This document shows positions 32,658 to 41,744 of a stretch of 64,000 nucleotides of DNA, piece by piece. Source of the DNA: Bacteroidales bacterium UBA2714 (GTDB lineage Bacteria > Bacteroidota > Bacteroidia > Bacteroidales > P3); NCBI GenBank assembly GCA_002354035.1, contig DEKU01000015.1, forward strand, positions 2,813 to 66,812, read 5' to 3'. The notes beneath the pieces were generated by a model, which saw nothing but the letters and a program-made list of their open reading frames with translations, made no database searches and was not told where the DNA came from. A program made the translations under genes and the position numbers. The stretch's first letter is position 1. Every line of letters begins with the position of its first letter.

Positions 32658-35600
32658 TTAGAATCCAAACTGGTTCAGGTCGACAGGACGCATGGTGCCA
32701 AACCATTTGACAACACGGTCGCCAATGCCTGGAACTTTAAAGTGGATAAGATATACACCACCGGCAATGGGGAGTCCAGTGTGATTGTGGAGGTCCCAAT
32801 CAAGGTGGGTCACGTTACCAGCAGTCGGACCGAGTCGGCGGACCATGGTGCCATCGACGGTGTAGATGGAAACGACAGTGCCTGCGGGAACATTGACAAA
32901 GCGGACTTTGGTTTCCAGCTGGCTGCCGGATTCGTAGGTGTCGTAGCTATAGTAGGGATTCGGAACAACATTGATGAGACTGAGGATGGAATCCTTGTAG
33001 GTCTTGGCAGCTCCATCGCGGGTGGCCTGGCCAGTGAGGGTGGCGATGTCGGGAGTAATTTCGAACATGTACATCGGGTAGTTGGCGTTCTGAATTTCGG
33101 TATCGTCAAACAGACGCACGGAAGTGGCGTTGGGCGAGAGGTAGCGACCATAAGGAGAATTGACATCGATATCGATAGTTACATCGCAGGGGATGTCAAT
33201 GGGGTTCTTGAATTGGAAGCGGGGGTTGATAAGGGGCATATTGACCCAGGCAACCGAAGCGAAGAGTAATGCGGCAGAGTCGCGTTGGGGAATAAGAGTG
33301 GTGCTTTCACCATCGATAACGCCACGGTTGACACGCAGACGATTAACGTCAGAAGTGGGGACGAAGCTCATCAGACGATCGAGCGAGCGGAGCATGCTGA
33401 CGGACCAGCGGCCGGCATCGTAGGAAGGAGTCTTGAAGGAGGTGACAACGGAATTGGTGTTGTTGACGATGTCGTAGAAAGGTTGGTCAGTAGCGTTCAT
33501 CACATAGATGAAGTGACGACCACCCATGATGTAGTTCTGGGTTCCTTCGGTGAGTTCGGAGGTGGGATTCCACATCATATCGGTACCATTGTGCTGGATG
33601 AAACGGGAGTCTTCACCGAACATGATGTTGAGACGCTCACCCGTTACAACGTTGATGGCATAGCCGGGGAACCAGCCCATACCGTCGGCAGAGATGTAAG
33701 CGGGATTGTTGACATCGTCGACATCAGGAGCGACACCGAGTTCTTCGGCGGTGCGACCCAGTTTATCGACAGAAGCATGACGACGCATTTGGAAACGACG
33801 TGCATTGCCTTCAGACTGAGTATGGTCATCGCACATTTCAAGAACCGGGCAACGGGTCCATTTGGATGTATCGTTAGTGAAAACTATACGAACACTGGGA
33901 AGTTTGGACATGTCGTTGAAGTTAAGAGACTTGTTACGGAAGTTGTCCATGGTGTTGCGGACAATGGTCCAATAGTTGAAAGAGCGGGCAAAGGTACTAC
34001 TGATACGAGATAAACTATCGAGAATCTCGTTGCCAGCGACATAGTAGCGATAAGAGAATGCAGGATGGAAGGGGAGAGTGGAGACAAGGCCATAAGGAGC
34101 CCAACCACCGGCAACATCTTCGAAAACTTGGAAGCGGTCAACAGCTACGCTTGTGGGAAGCTGGTTTTGTAAGAGCTGCTTACTCTTGAAGTAGTCTTCG
34201 TCAACATAGATTTCGTTATAGCTGACTTCACCAGAGGTGGTGGTAAAGGTGTTACGCGTGTCGGCAGCAAACTGAGTACCGGAACGAACCCAGTTCTGCA
34301 CCCAATAGCTGTCATTATCGGAAATGAAGGACAGCCAAGGAGTTTCGCGGTTAGCATAGGTGAGGGTAGAATTGAGGAGTGAATTGTTGTTGACGAAACC
34401 GCCATAGTAGCGAGAAGCGTAGTTCTGATTATTCTGAGTAGTGATCTCAAGGGGGGTTGCGACAGCCTGAGGATTGCTCAAAGCAACTGCGATGCCAAGG
34501 TCGAGGAAAAGCTGCTCGTTGTAGCGGCTGATGGTGTAGTCGGACTTGACACTCTCGACATTGTCGAAGAGATAGGGATTAGTTGCATAGGAGGGATCTT
34601 CGGGCGATTTGCTGATTTCCCAACCGGCATTTGCGATGTCGGCAGAACGGTCGAACTTGATGATATATTTTCCAGTTCTGACATTAAGAGGATCGATAAC
34701 CTCAACACGGATGGGGCCATAGTTCTCTTCGTACTTCGGATTGAGAATCTGACAGGGGTTGTCAGCCATACCTGTAGCGTCGGCTTTCATTTTACCGGCG
34801 GGTTTACCGGGCTGGCCAGGAGCACCCATAAGTTCTTCGATGCTTTCGTTGGAGAGACGCAGGACAGAGCCACCATTACCGTAACCTTCGATACGAGTGA
34901 TGTTGGGGCACATGCCAAACTCGGCATTTACGATGGTACCACCATTCTCGGCAGAGGGATCGTGAGGAACGGCAACAACGGGAGTAATGGTACGTCCGAA
35001 TTCATCTTTACGACCGGCAAGATAAGGCTCTTTCTGACCATCGAGTTTGTCGGCTTCGACAGCGAACTCTTTGTAGCGGTTCTGAGCGTAGGCGATGCAG
35101 ACGAAGTAGTATTCCTTACCATTAACGAGGTTGGCATTACGACCAGTTGCAAAAGCATCGGTAGTGATACGGAAAACGTGTTTGATACCCTGGTTGGCGC
35201 CCTCGACCATGATGTTGGGAGACATCAAACCAGTGGTGCTGTTACGAGTGTAGTTGACAAGGGTACCGATAGGCAGACTGGGATTCTCGTTAAATACGGT
35301 ATCGTATACACGGTTGACAGAGTCGTAGGTGATACTTTCAATCTCGTCGTAGAAGTTGCGGACATCGCACTGAGCCACCAAGGCAGCTTTAGTAATGTCG
35401 CGGATATCGGCGATGGAGACTTTGGAATCTCTGAGCTGATAAATCTGATAACCTTCAAATTTGTAGCTGCGCTGATCGTCGGAGTAGAAAGTAGTGTTGC
35501 CGCTGGCATCGGTGTAGGAACGAACGATGGCGGGATCAACTTCGGAGTATTTTTCACCGTAGTTGTTGCTACCGGGGTTGTCGTATTTGACATAAAGAAC

Positions 35601-37487
35601 AATTTCGTTGTTCATTTCCTGTGCAATCAGAGTGGGAGCGTCAGGACCATCAAGAACTTTGAAGCAGTTCTCGAAAAGAGCTTGGCAAACATCATCGATT
35701 TCACGGAGGAGCTCAACAGAAGAATATGCATTGCCAGAGGGAGCCTGAGCAAAAGGAATACCGACGGTTACATAGTTCAGTGCGCCAGGTTTCAGAGTGA
35801 AAGGACCAGCAGACTGCATGAAACGACGGTCGTTGGGGCTGTTACCGGCCGAGACTTCGGTCCAGGAGTCAACAGCATTGCCGTTGGTACCCCAGTACAG
35901 AGGATCACTATCGCCAGGGAACATGAAGTCACAGTCGAAATCGGTGGTACCAGTGCTGATAGCGTTTCCACCATACTTCATGCGCTGACCGTTCTTCCAA
36001 TAACCACGGAGGTAGTTATAATAGTCAGTAGCTTTGGAAGGCTCACCATTGACGGAATTGTTGCTGTTATCATAGTATACAAAACGACGCATACCGAAAC
36101 GCTCATCATCGACAATGTTGTTACCGAAGTTCACACCATTGATGGCACAGTTTCCGATGGCATCACCGGGGACAAAATACCAAGCATTGGGATAGTAGAG
36201 GTCAGCATCGTCGGTGAGGCTGATGGTGTCATAGGTGCCGTCGGCGAGACGGTAGTGCTGGAGCTGGTTGGGATAGTAGGCACGCATTTTGGCGATATCA
36301 ATCTTAGGATTGTCCTTACCATCAGGATCCATATAGGGACCTTGGAAGAAGTCGATACCTACTGCAGGAGGAATGCCAGTATAAGCACCCGAACCAGGAC
36401 CATCCTGCTCTTTACCGTTATAGCAATAGCCGAGACCACGCTTTACATCGCAACCAACATAGTCGTCCCAAGCATAACCAAGGTCTGCATCAACCCACTG
36501 GCTGAAGTAGGTTTCACGCAGTTCGTATGTGGAACGGTTGATAATCTCGTATGTGTAGAAGGTCATGTTGTTGATTTCATCGTTGGTGGAGAAAGCAAAC
36601 GCCTGAGCGCGAATCTCCATACCGATGGGCTGACCTTTGGTCTCAGTGTGGACATTACCCATATCATTGAAGACCCACCAGATGGTCTGGTCACCTTTCA
36701 AAACCTGGTCGGAAAGAAGACCACCGGTGACAATGCCGTGCTGAGTTTCGAGAGTGGTGGTAACATGCGAGGTGTAGTCGCGACCCCACTGGGCTTTCAG
36801 AGTACGAGGGCAAAGCTCGTTGTTGAAGTCATAATAGGGATAATCGCCATCTTCCCAACTGTAGACACCATCATGATTGGCGTCGAAAAAAGGAGCAAGA
36901 TAGGGAGACTGGTTGGAATTGATACCAGATGCAGGCCAGTTTTTAATAGTGGCGGGAACGGCATCGGGAGAGAAAGACTCATTGGGGGTACCACCTTGAT
37001 CGGTATAGTCGAACATTGCCATGAACTGCAGGACTTCGTTCTTGGTGATAATGAAATGCTTGTCGAAATAGTTACAAACTGGGAGGTCGACAGAAGCAGT
37101 ATTCAGCTCAAGGGGACCGGGCCAGTAGTCGTCACCTTCAGAGCCGAAACGCAGAGCGGCAATACGGAGCTGATCGTTGACATCAGTACCACCAATCCAC
37201 AATGCGGCACAGAAAAGAGGACAGGTGTTACTGGTCTTGGGCAGGTGATACTGAGCTACACTGCCATCATACCACATGTTGCCGTAGCCGTTAATCAAGG
37301 CCCGGACATTGTTGACATTCAGCTCAGCGGTACTCTGTGCTCTTTTGCACACAGCGGCTTTTGTCTGAACAGCAGCCCTGTTGGAAGAGGTCTTTTTGCA
37401 GACCTTGCAATCCTCGGCATAAGAGGTTGCAGGCAGGGCAGCGATAAGGAAAGCCACCAATACTAATTTGCTAAATATATTCTTCAT
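32658..37487 (-). CDS. Giant T9SS-type surface protein of unknown function (1609 aa)
   Basis: A signal peptide (MKNIFSKLVLVAFLIAALPATSYA) and a short cysteine-bearing stretch (E-D-C-K-V-C-K-K) are followed by a large extracellular body. Near residue 200 it has D-A-N-H-D-G-V-Y-S-W-E-D-G-D-Y, a calcium-loop-like element. The body is rich in Asn, Tyr and Asp with no repeats I can name. The C-terminal 85 residues form a T9SS sorting-type beta domain (V-S-I-Y-T-V-D-G-T-M-V-R-R-L, then P-I-A-G-G-V-Y-L-I-H-F-K-V), ending V-K-W-F-G-T-M-R-P-V-D-L-N-Q-F-G-F, a finish I associate with T9SS partners of TonB receptors. It lies 37 bp after the receptor and 32 bp before the PorV-like gene. The function is unknown; a surface assembly held or fed by the receptor is inferred. 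Confidence 0.82.
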   Translation of the reverse strand: MKNIFSKLVLVAFLIAALPATSYAEDCKVCKKTSSNRAAVQTKAAVCKRAQSTAELNVNNVRALINGYGNMWYDGSVAQYHLPKTSNTCPLFCAALWIGGTDVNDQLRIAALRFGSEGDDYWPGPLELNTASVDLPVCNYFDKHFIITKNEVLQFMAMFDYTDQGGTPNESFSPDAVPATIKNWPASGINSNQSPYLAPFFDANHDGVYSWEDGDYPYYDFNNELCPRTLKAQWGRDYTSHVTTTLETQHGIVTGGLLSDQVLKGDQTIWWVFNDMGNVHTETKGQPIGMEIRAQAFAFSTNDEINNMTFYTYEIINRSTYELRETYFSQWVDADLGYAWDDYVGCDVKRGLGYCYNGKEQDGPGSGAYTGIPPAVGIDFFQGPYMDPDGKDNPKIDIAKMRAYYPNQLQHYRLADGTYDTISLTDDADLYYPNAWYFVPGDAIGNCAINGVNFGNNIVDDERFGMRRFVYYDNSNNSVNGEPSKATDYYNYLRGYWKNGQRMKYGGNAISTGTTDFDCDFMFPGDSDPLYWGTNGNAVDSWTEVSAGNSPNDRRFMQSAGPFTLKPGALNYVTVGIPFAQAPSGNAYSSVELLREIDDVCQALFENCFKVLDGPDAPTLIAQEMNNEIVLYVKYDNPGSNNYGEKYSEVDPAIVRSYTDASGNTTFYSDDQRSYKFEGYQIYQLRDSKVSIADIRDITKAALVAQCDVRNFYDEIESITYDSVNRVYDTVFNENPSLPIGTLVNYTRNSTTGLMSPNIMVEGANQGIKHVFRITTDAFATGRNANLVNGKEYYFVCIAYAQNRYKEFAVEADKLDGQKEPYLAGRKDEFGRTITPVVAVPHDPSAENGGTIVNAEFGMCPNITRIEGYGNGGSVLRLSNESIEELMGAPGQPGKPAGKMKADATGMADNPCQILNPKYEENYGPIRVEVIDPLNVRTGKYIIKFDRSADIANAGWEISKSPEDPSYATNPYLFDNVESVKSDYTISRYNEQLFLDLGIAVALSNPQAVATPLEITTQNNQNYASRYYGGFVNNNSLLNSTLTYANRETPWLSFISDNDSYWVQNWVRSGTQFAADTRNTFTTTSGEVSYNEIYVDEDYFKSKQLLQNQLPTSVAVDRFQVFEDVAGGWAPYGLVSTLPFHPAFSYRYYVAGNEILDSLSRISSTFARSFNYWTIVRNTMDNFRNKSLNFNDMSKLPSVRIVFTNDTSKWTRCPVLEMCDDHTQSEGNARRFQMRRHASVDKLGRTAEELGVAPDVDDVNNPAYISADGMGWFPGYAINVVTGERLNIMFGEDSRFIQHNGTDMMWNPTSELTEGTQNYIMGGRHFIYVMNATDQPFYDIVNNTNSVVTSFKTPSYDAGRWSVSMLRSLDRLMSFVPTSDVNRLRVNRGVIDGESTTLIPQRDSAALLFASVAWVNMPLINPRFQFKNPIDIPCDVTIDIDVNSPYGRYLSPNATSVRLFDDTEIQNANYPMYMFEITPDIATLTGQATRDGAAKTYKDSILSLINVVPNPYYSYDTYESGSQLETKVRFVNVPAGTVVSIYTVDGTMVRRLGPTAGNVTHLDWDLHNHTGLPIAGGVYLIHFKVPGIGDRVVKWFGTMRPVDLNQFGF

Positions 37488-37524
37488 AATTAATTATTTT
37501 TTTCTCGTTAGATAACGTTAGATA

Positions 37525-40500
37525 TTAGAAAGAGTATGCAACAGTAGCAAGGAAGCGACGGGGAGTAGAATATCTCCAGTAACTATTGCTATAGACGATG
37601 GAGTATATGTCTCTATAGGAAGCAGGATCGAGGAAGCGCTCGATGGTTGACTGAGTTTCCGGGTCGGTCAGGTAACCATTGTCTTCGGGATTGCCGGTAA
37701 CAGGCCAAACACTGGTAGTGTTGCGAATGTCGAAGAGGTTGTTTATGCTGAGAGATACGGTAAGCCAGGACTCACGTTTTCCGACCTTGATGGGGAAACG
37801 CTTATCAATGATGAGATCGAAGTAGAAACCCCAGGGCAGACGTGCTCCGTTATAGCTACCCACAATGGTTGACTGGGTGTTGCTGAAAGCTTTGGTGTAA
37901 GGACGACCAGATTGAGCAACAGCGATAAAGTCAATACCGAAGTTCTCCAGAATCTTGACAACTTCCTGACGGTCTTCGCCAGTTTCTTTGTCCTTGACTT
38001 TACGTGTGATGGTGGGTCCATTATATTTCTTACCACCTTGATAACGGAAGTCGAAGTTCACTTTGAACTCATGGCGACGGTCGTCGGCAATAGGATTGAG
38101 CATCTTAAGGGTAGTGTAGCCTTCTTTGATAAGTTCCTGCATGGTAGCGCTGGTAAGACCTGTACCCTCAGCATACTGCAGAGTGTAGTTAGCGTTGACA
38201 CGGATATTCTTAGACTGACGGAGGTCGTAGCTCAAAGTCAAACCTTTGGTAGTCTTGAAGTCGATATTGTCGTATGAGTAGTAGTTGTTGTTGGGGTCGG
38301 CACCGGAATACTGGACAATCTGAATCAGATCACGAGTTTCTTTGTAGAAAGCACTGATGCTAATTGCATTAGACTTGTTAAGAGCCTGCTGGAAACCGAG
38401 CTCATAGTTGGTAATCTTTTCAGGTTTAAGATTCGGATTGTTGATACTGGTTATCTGAGACATGTAAAGGTAGTTCAGATATTCTGCACGCCAGTTGCCA
38501 GAGGGGCGACGGGCAATAATGTCATAACTTGCCTTGAACTGGGCATTCTCGCCGACAGGGAAAGAGAAAGCGATACGGGGCTGGACAACGACCTGAGGTT
38601 TATAGTCCTCAAATGCTTCCACGCCAACGGTATTATTGGTAAGAGCTTTCTGACCATTGGGGGTACGGTAAGGAGTAGGTTTACCGGATTTACCAGCTAT
38701 CGACATGGGTGAACTCAATTCAACACCGTTGGCATCGTACCAAACTGAGCCGTTACGATAACCATAGATGGTGGGGTTGTCAGCGTCAGCTGCATCAACA
38801 TAAACTGTCCAATCATCACCTGCGCCGCTGTAGAGATCTCCCTGGTAAGGAGCTTTTCCGTCCTTCAGGTCTTTAACGGTCCAGGACTCATACAACAGAT
38901 AGGGGTCCTTGAGAACGCTCTGGTTGGCATCGAAGATATCGACACGCACACCAACGTTGAAGATAAGGTCAGAGAAATAGAACTGGTCTTGGATATAACC
39001 AGCCATGTAGGTGGGAGTGTAAGAAGGGATATAACGATACTTAGGATCGCTGGGGCTGAAAAAGTCTTTCAAGCTCCAATTGCTGCTGTTATATTTCTTA
39101 CCAGTATGGTCATAGCCGTAGTAGGAGACAATGGGTGAACCATTATTGAAAAGTTCATCGGACGAGAACATGTCAAGACCACCAGCCTCTACATATTTTT
39201 CGGGCTCATAACGGTCAACATCGAGATAAGTCACCTCGCCAATTTCGTCGGTCATGCCGAGGGACTCACGCATTGCGCGGTCGAAGTAAGACTGACCTTC
39301 CTTATTAAGCAGACGGTCGAAATCGACATAGAGAGTTGAGCCTTCCCAACGATAGTGAGGTTTGCTCAAATCCATCTGAAGGATGTGACGGTTTGCCATC
39401 TGACGCATAATAGTCCACAGTTGATAGGCACTCAAGCCATAGGAAGAACGATCCATACGGTCGTACTGGAAACCAATTTCAAGAGCATGGCCTTTAATTT
39501 CAGCAGAGGCCTTGGCAGCGACGTAGATATAATCATCTTGACCGAAGCCGAAAGTGGTACTTTGAATACCTACATTATCAAGGAGGCCATAAATATTGTC
39601 GGGTCTGTCACCGTTTGCCAGACCTTTGTAATAACGGAGATTATCGATATTGTAAAGATTACCTGCGATGTCGGGGATACTGAGGAGCTGCAGGTTGTAG
39701 TTGGCCAAAATTTGGTTGGGGGCATAGGGCTTATAAGTACTCCAATCAATTATGTCATACCAGCTGTTCTGAACCATTGCGGCACGGCTGATTCCGTTGT
39801 AACTGAAATTGGGAACCGCCTCGTAGCTGGGCTGTTGGTTTGTCTGAACACTGCCATAGAATCCATAATTGAAGACATCGTCGAGAGAACCACCGAAGTT
39901 TTCGTTATATGAACGATAGCGGTCGCGCTCGAACATGGCAACAATGTTGTAGAAAACGTTCTTAATGGCTTTGCCCTCTGAGGAGGAACCATCGGTGTTG
40001 TCTACGTTTGTGGGCTCATCATCGGGGAAACGCTGGGTGAAATCAACAGTCACACCCCAGTCGAGGTCACGCGAAACACCGTTGGCACTACGAGCCATGT
40101 TGAGAGGCATGAGCGACGAGCTGGGTGAGTAGCTATAGTTAAGGTCGCCTGTGATAGCCAAGGTCGCGTAATCCGAGAAGCGGATGTCGAAGGAAAGTTG
40201 GTTCTGAGTTACATAAGATGCTGAATGAGGAACACGGCTCTGGTCACCACCGAAATCACTCTTCGAAAGAGAAGTCATCTCGACAAAGTCATCACGATAA
40301 AGTCCAGTTTCAGCCGAATAATTTGTTGTTTGCGTTACAGGATCATAGCTGATGGGAGACTGCTCGTACTGACGAACTAAATTGTCGTTGACAATTTTAT
40401 AACGACGGTCTCTCGGACGATAATAAGGTTGGTGCTGATAGGTATTACGCGAAGTAAGACGGAAACCCACCAGGGTTCTGTCACCAGTTACATTGCCATT

Positions 40501-41280
40501 CTCATCTTTCAAATCCTGCTTAATGACAGGACCCGTAAGATATGCCGTGAGACGATTCCAATATCTGTAGTCAAGGATGGACTCGAGACTCAAGACACCT
40601 TTGAACTGACTTGAAGGCGGTTTCAGGGTGATGATCTGGGTACCACCAATGGCCTCACCGATACTGGCAGGAGTACCACCAAGAATAACTTGAATCTCGG
40701 CAATAGCCTCTTTCGGAACATTAACGCCAGTACGCTTACGAACGCCACCGACATTTGTCACCATACCATCCTCACCACGGGCGGTACTGGTACCACCATC
40801 ATTATATCCTACACCGCCAACGGCAGCAACAATGTTCTCGACCGAAGTACCGGGCATCTGGGCAATGGCATCTGCGCTCACACGCTCACCAGATTCAGCA
40901 GATCCGATATCAATAATCGGGTTCTTGGACTCTGTAATCTCAACTACTTCCAAAGTCTTTGAGGCAGTTGACAATTCGATGTTACAGACAGAGAAACCGG
41001 AGGCTTTCACTGTAAAGTCTACACGTGTGTAGGTATTATAGCCCACACACGAAGCCTGAATCTCGTACTGGCCGACATTCAGGGGCTTCAGAGTAAAATT
41101 ACCATCCATGTCTGTCTGCGTACCCTTGATTTGTTTACCGTCTTGCTTAGCAACGACGTTGGCAAAAGGCACTGGCTCTTTTGTCTTCGAATCGATAATG
41201 GTACCTTTGATAGTACCCTGTGCGAGGACGAGATTCGCCATCAGCAACAGACCGATTGTCATTAGTACTTTTTTAAACAT
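37525..41280 (-). CDS. TonB-dependent outer-membrane receptor with N-terminal carboxypeptidase-regulatory domain
   Basis: This is a 1251-residue protein. After a signal peptide (MFKKVLMTIGLLLMANLVLAQ) comes a CarboxypepD_reg-like Ig domain (G-T-I-K-G-T-I-I-D-S-K-T-K-E-P-V-P-F-A-N, 22-100). The plug follows (D-A-I-A-Q-M-P-G-T-S-V-E-N-I near 137-150, then P-K-E-A-I-A-E-I-Q-V-I near 188). The rest is a 22-strand barrel with long loops, ending on the aromatic strand Y-S-T-P-R-R-F-L-A-T-V-A-Y-S-F. I see no SusD partner, so it is not a normal polysaccharide-utilisation pair. The partner here is the 1609-aa T9SS-type protein. Unlike SusC it may act as an outer-membrane anchor or energised exporter/importer for that complex. 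Confidence 0.92.
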   Translation of the reverse strand: MFKKVLMTIGLLLMANLVLAQGTIKGTIIDSKTKEPVPFANVVAKQDGKQIKGTQTDMDGNFTLKPLNVGQYEIQASCVGYNTYTRVDFTVKASGFSVCNIELSTASKTLEVVEITESKNPIIDIGSAESGERVSADAIAQMPGTSVENIVAAVGGVGYNDGGTSTARGEDGMVTNVGGVRKRTGVNVPKEAIAEIQVILGGTPASIGEAIGGTQIITLKPPSSQFKGVLSLESILDYRYWNRLTAYLTGPVIKQDLKDENGNVTGDRTLVGFRLTSRNTYQHQPYYRPRDRRYKIVNDNLVRQYEQSPISYDPVTQTTNYSAETGLYRDDFVEMTSLSKSDFGGDQSRVPHSASYVTQNQLSFDIRFSDYATLAITGDLNYSYSPSSSLMPLNMARSANGVSRDLDWGVTVDFTQRFPDDEPTNVDNTDGSSSEGKAIKNVFYNIVAMFERDRYRSYNENFGGSLDDVFNYGFYGSVQTNQQPSYEAVPNFSYNGISRAAMVQNSWYDIIDWSTYKPYAPNQILANYNLQLLSIPDIAGNLYNIDNLRYYKGLANGDRPDNIYGLLDNVGIQSTTFGFGQDDYIYVAAKASAEIKGHALEIGFQYDRMDRSSYGLSAYQLWTIMRQMANRHILQMDLSKPHYRWEGSTLYVDFDRLLNKEGQSYFDRAMRESLGMTDEIGEVTYLDVDRYEPEKYVEAGGLDMFSSDELFNNGSPIVSYYGYDHTGKKYNSSNWSLKDFFSPSDPKYRYIPSYTPTYMAGYIQDQFYFSDLIFNVGVRVDIFDANQSVLKDPYLLYESWTVKDLKDGKAPYQGDLYSGAGDDWTVYVDAADADNPTIYGYRNGSVWYDANGVELSSPMSIAGKSGKPTPYRTPNGQKALTNNTVGVEAFEDYKPQVVVQPRIAFSFPVGENAQFKASYDIIARRPSGNWRAEYLNYLYMSQITSINNPNLKPEKITNYELGFQQALNKSNAISISAFYKETRDLIQIVQYSGADPNNNYYSYDNIDFKTTKGLTLSYDLRQSKNIRVNANYTLQYAEGTGLTSATMQELIKEGYTTLKMLNPIADDRRHEFKVNFDFRYQGGKKYNGPTITRKVKDKETGEDRQEVVKILENFGIDFIAVAQSGRPYTKAFSNTQSTIVGSYNGARLPWGFYFDLIIDKRFPIKVGKRESWLTVSLSINNLFDIRNTTSVWPVTGNPEDNGYLTDPETQSTIERFLDPASYRDIYSIVYSNSYWRYSTPRRFLATVAYSF

Positions 41281-41309
41281 ACTCTTTAAGGTATTATTAC
41301 TACATAGAA

Positions 41310-41726
41310 TTAATTAATTTCGGGAAGATTGGCCTCAGGGATATATTTAGCCGTGAGGATAGAGTTATAGATAATAGCCTGTCGCAAATCAAAACCCGGA
41401 GGAACTATCTCACTTGTCTCTGTCATCACCTGGCTTGAATGACCAATCGGACTGTCCATAGATACAGGATTCTGAAAAGAAGACATGTTTGAGGCCGTAG
41501 AAACCGGTTCCGATTCATAGGTAAAATAACCTGCGGAGGCCTCCTCTTCTGCAAAACTGGGGGCAGCCTTGGGCTGATCGGCAAAAAGCGATTCGAAGGC
41601 TGACCTCATACCAGAATCACTGGTATGGGAATCATCCTCCTGCGCAGAGATTGACTTACGCAAACTTTTGCGTGAGCCAATCCCTACCCAAAGGACTATA
41701 CCCAGTATGAAGAGAAGGTACTTCAT
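41310..41726 (-). CDS. Small membrane-anchored protein of unknown function
   Basis: This is a 138-residue protein. A hydrophobic N-terminal helix (MKYLLFILGIVLWVGIG, no clear cleavage site) is followed by a basic patch (S-R-K-S-L-R-K-S) and a long Ser/Glu/Pro-rich, probably disordered tail ending I-P-E-A-N-L-P-E-I-N. It is a likely inner-membrane protein with one helix at the N-terminus. It lies 18 bp after secDF and 29 bp before the TonB receptor gene. I do not recognise it. The position suggests a helper of export or assembly of the downstream surface proteins. Confidence 0.72.
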   Translation of the reverse strand: MKYLLFILGIVLWVGIGSRKSLRKSISAQEDDSHTSDSGMRSAFESLFADQPKAAPSFAEEEASAGYFTYESEPVSTASNMSSFQNPVSMDSPIGHSSQVMTETSEIVPPGFDLRQAIIYNSILTAKYIPEANLPEIN

Positions 41727-41744
41727 TATTATCTAAGGAGTATT

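Noticed and set aside
34962..37466. An 834-codon rightward frame
   Set aside because: Antisense to the 1609-aa surface protein; no signal or domain.
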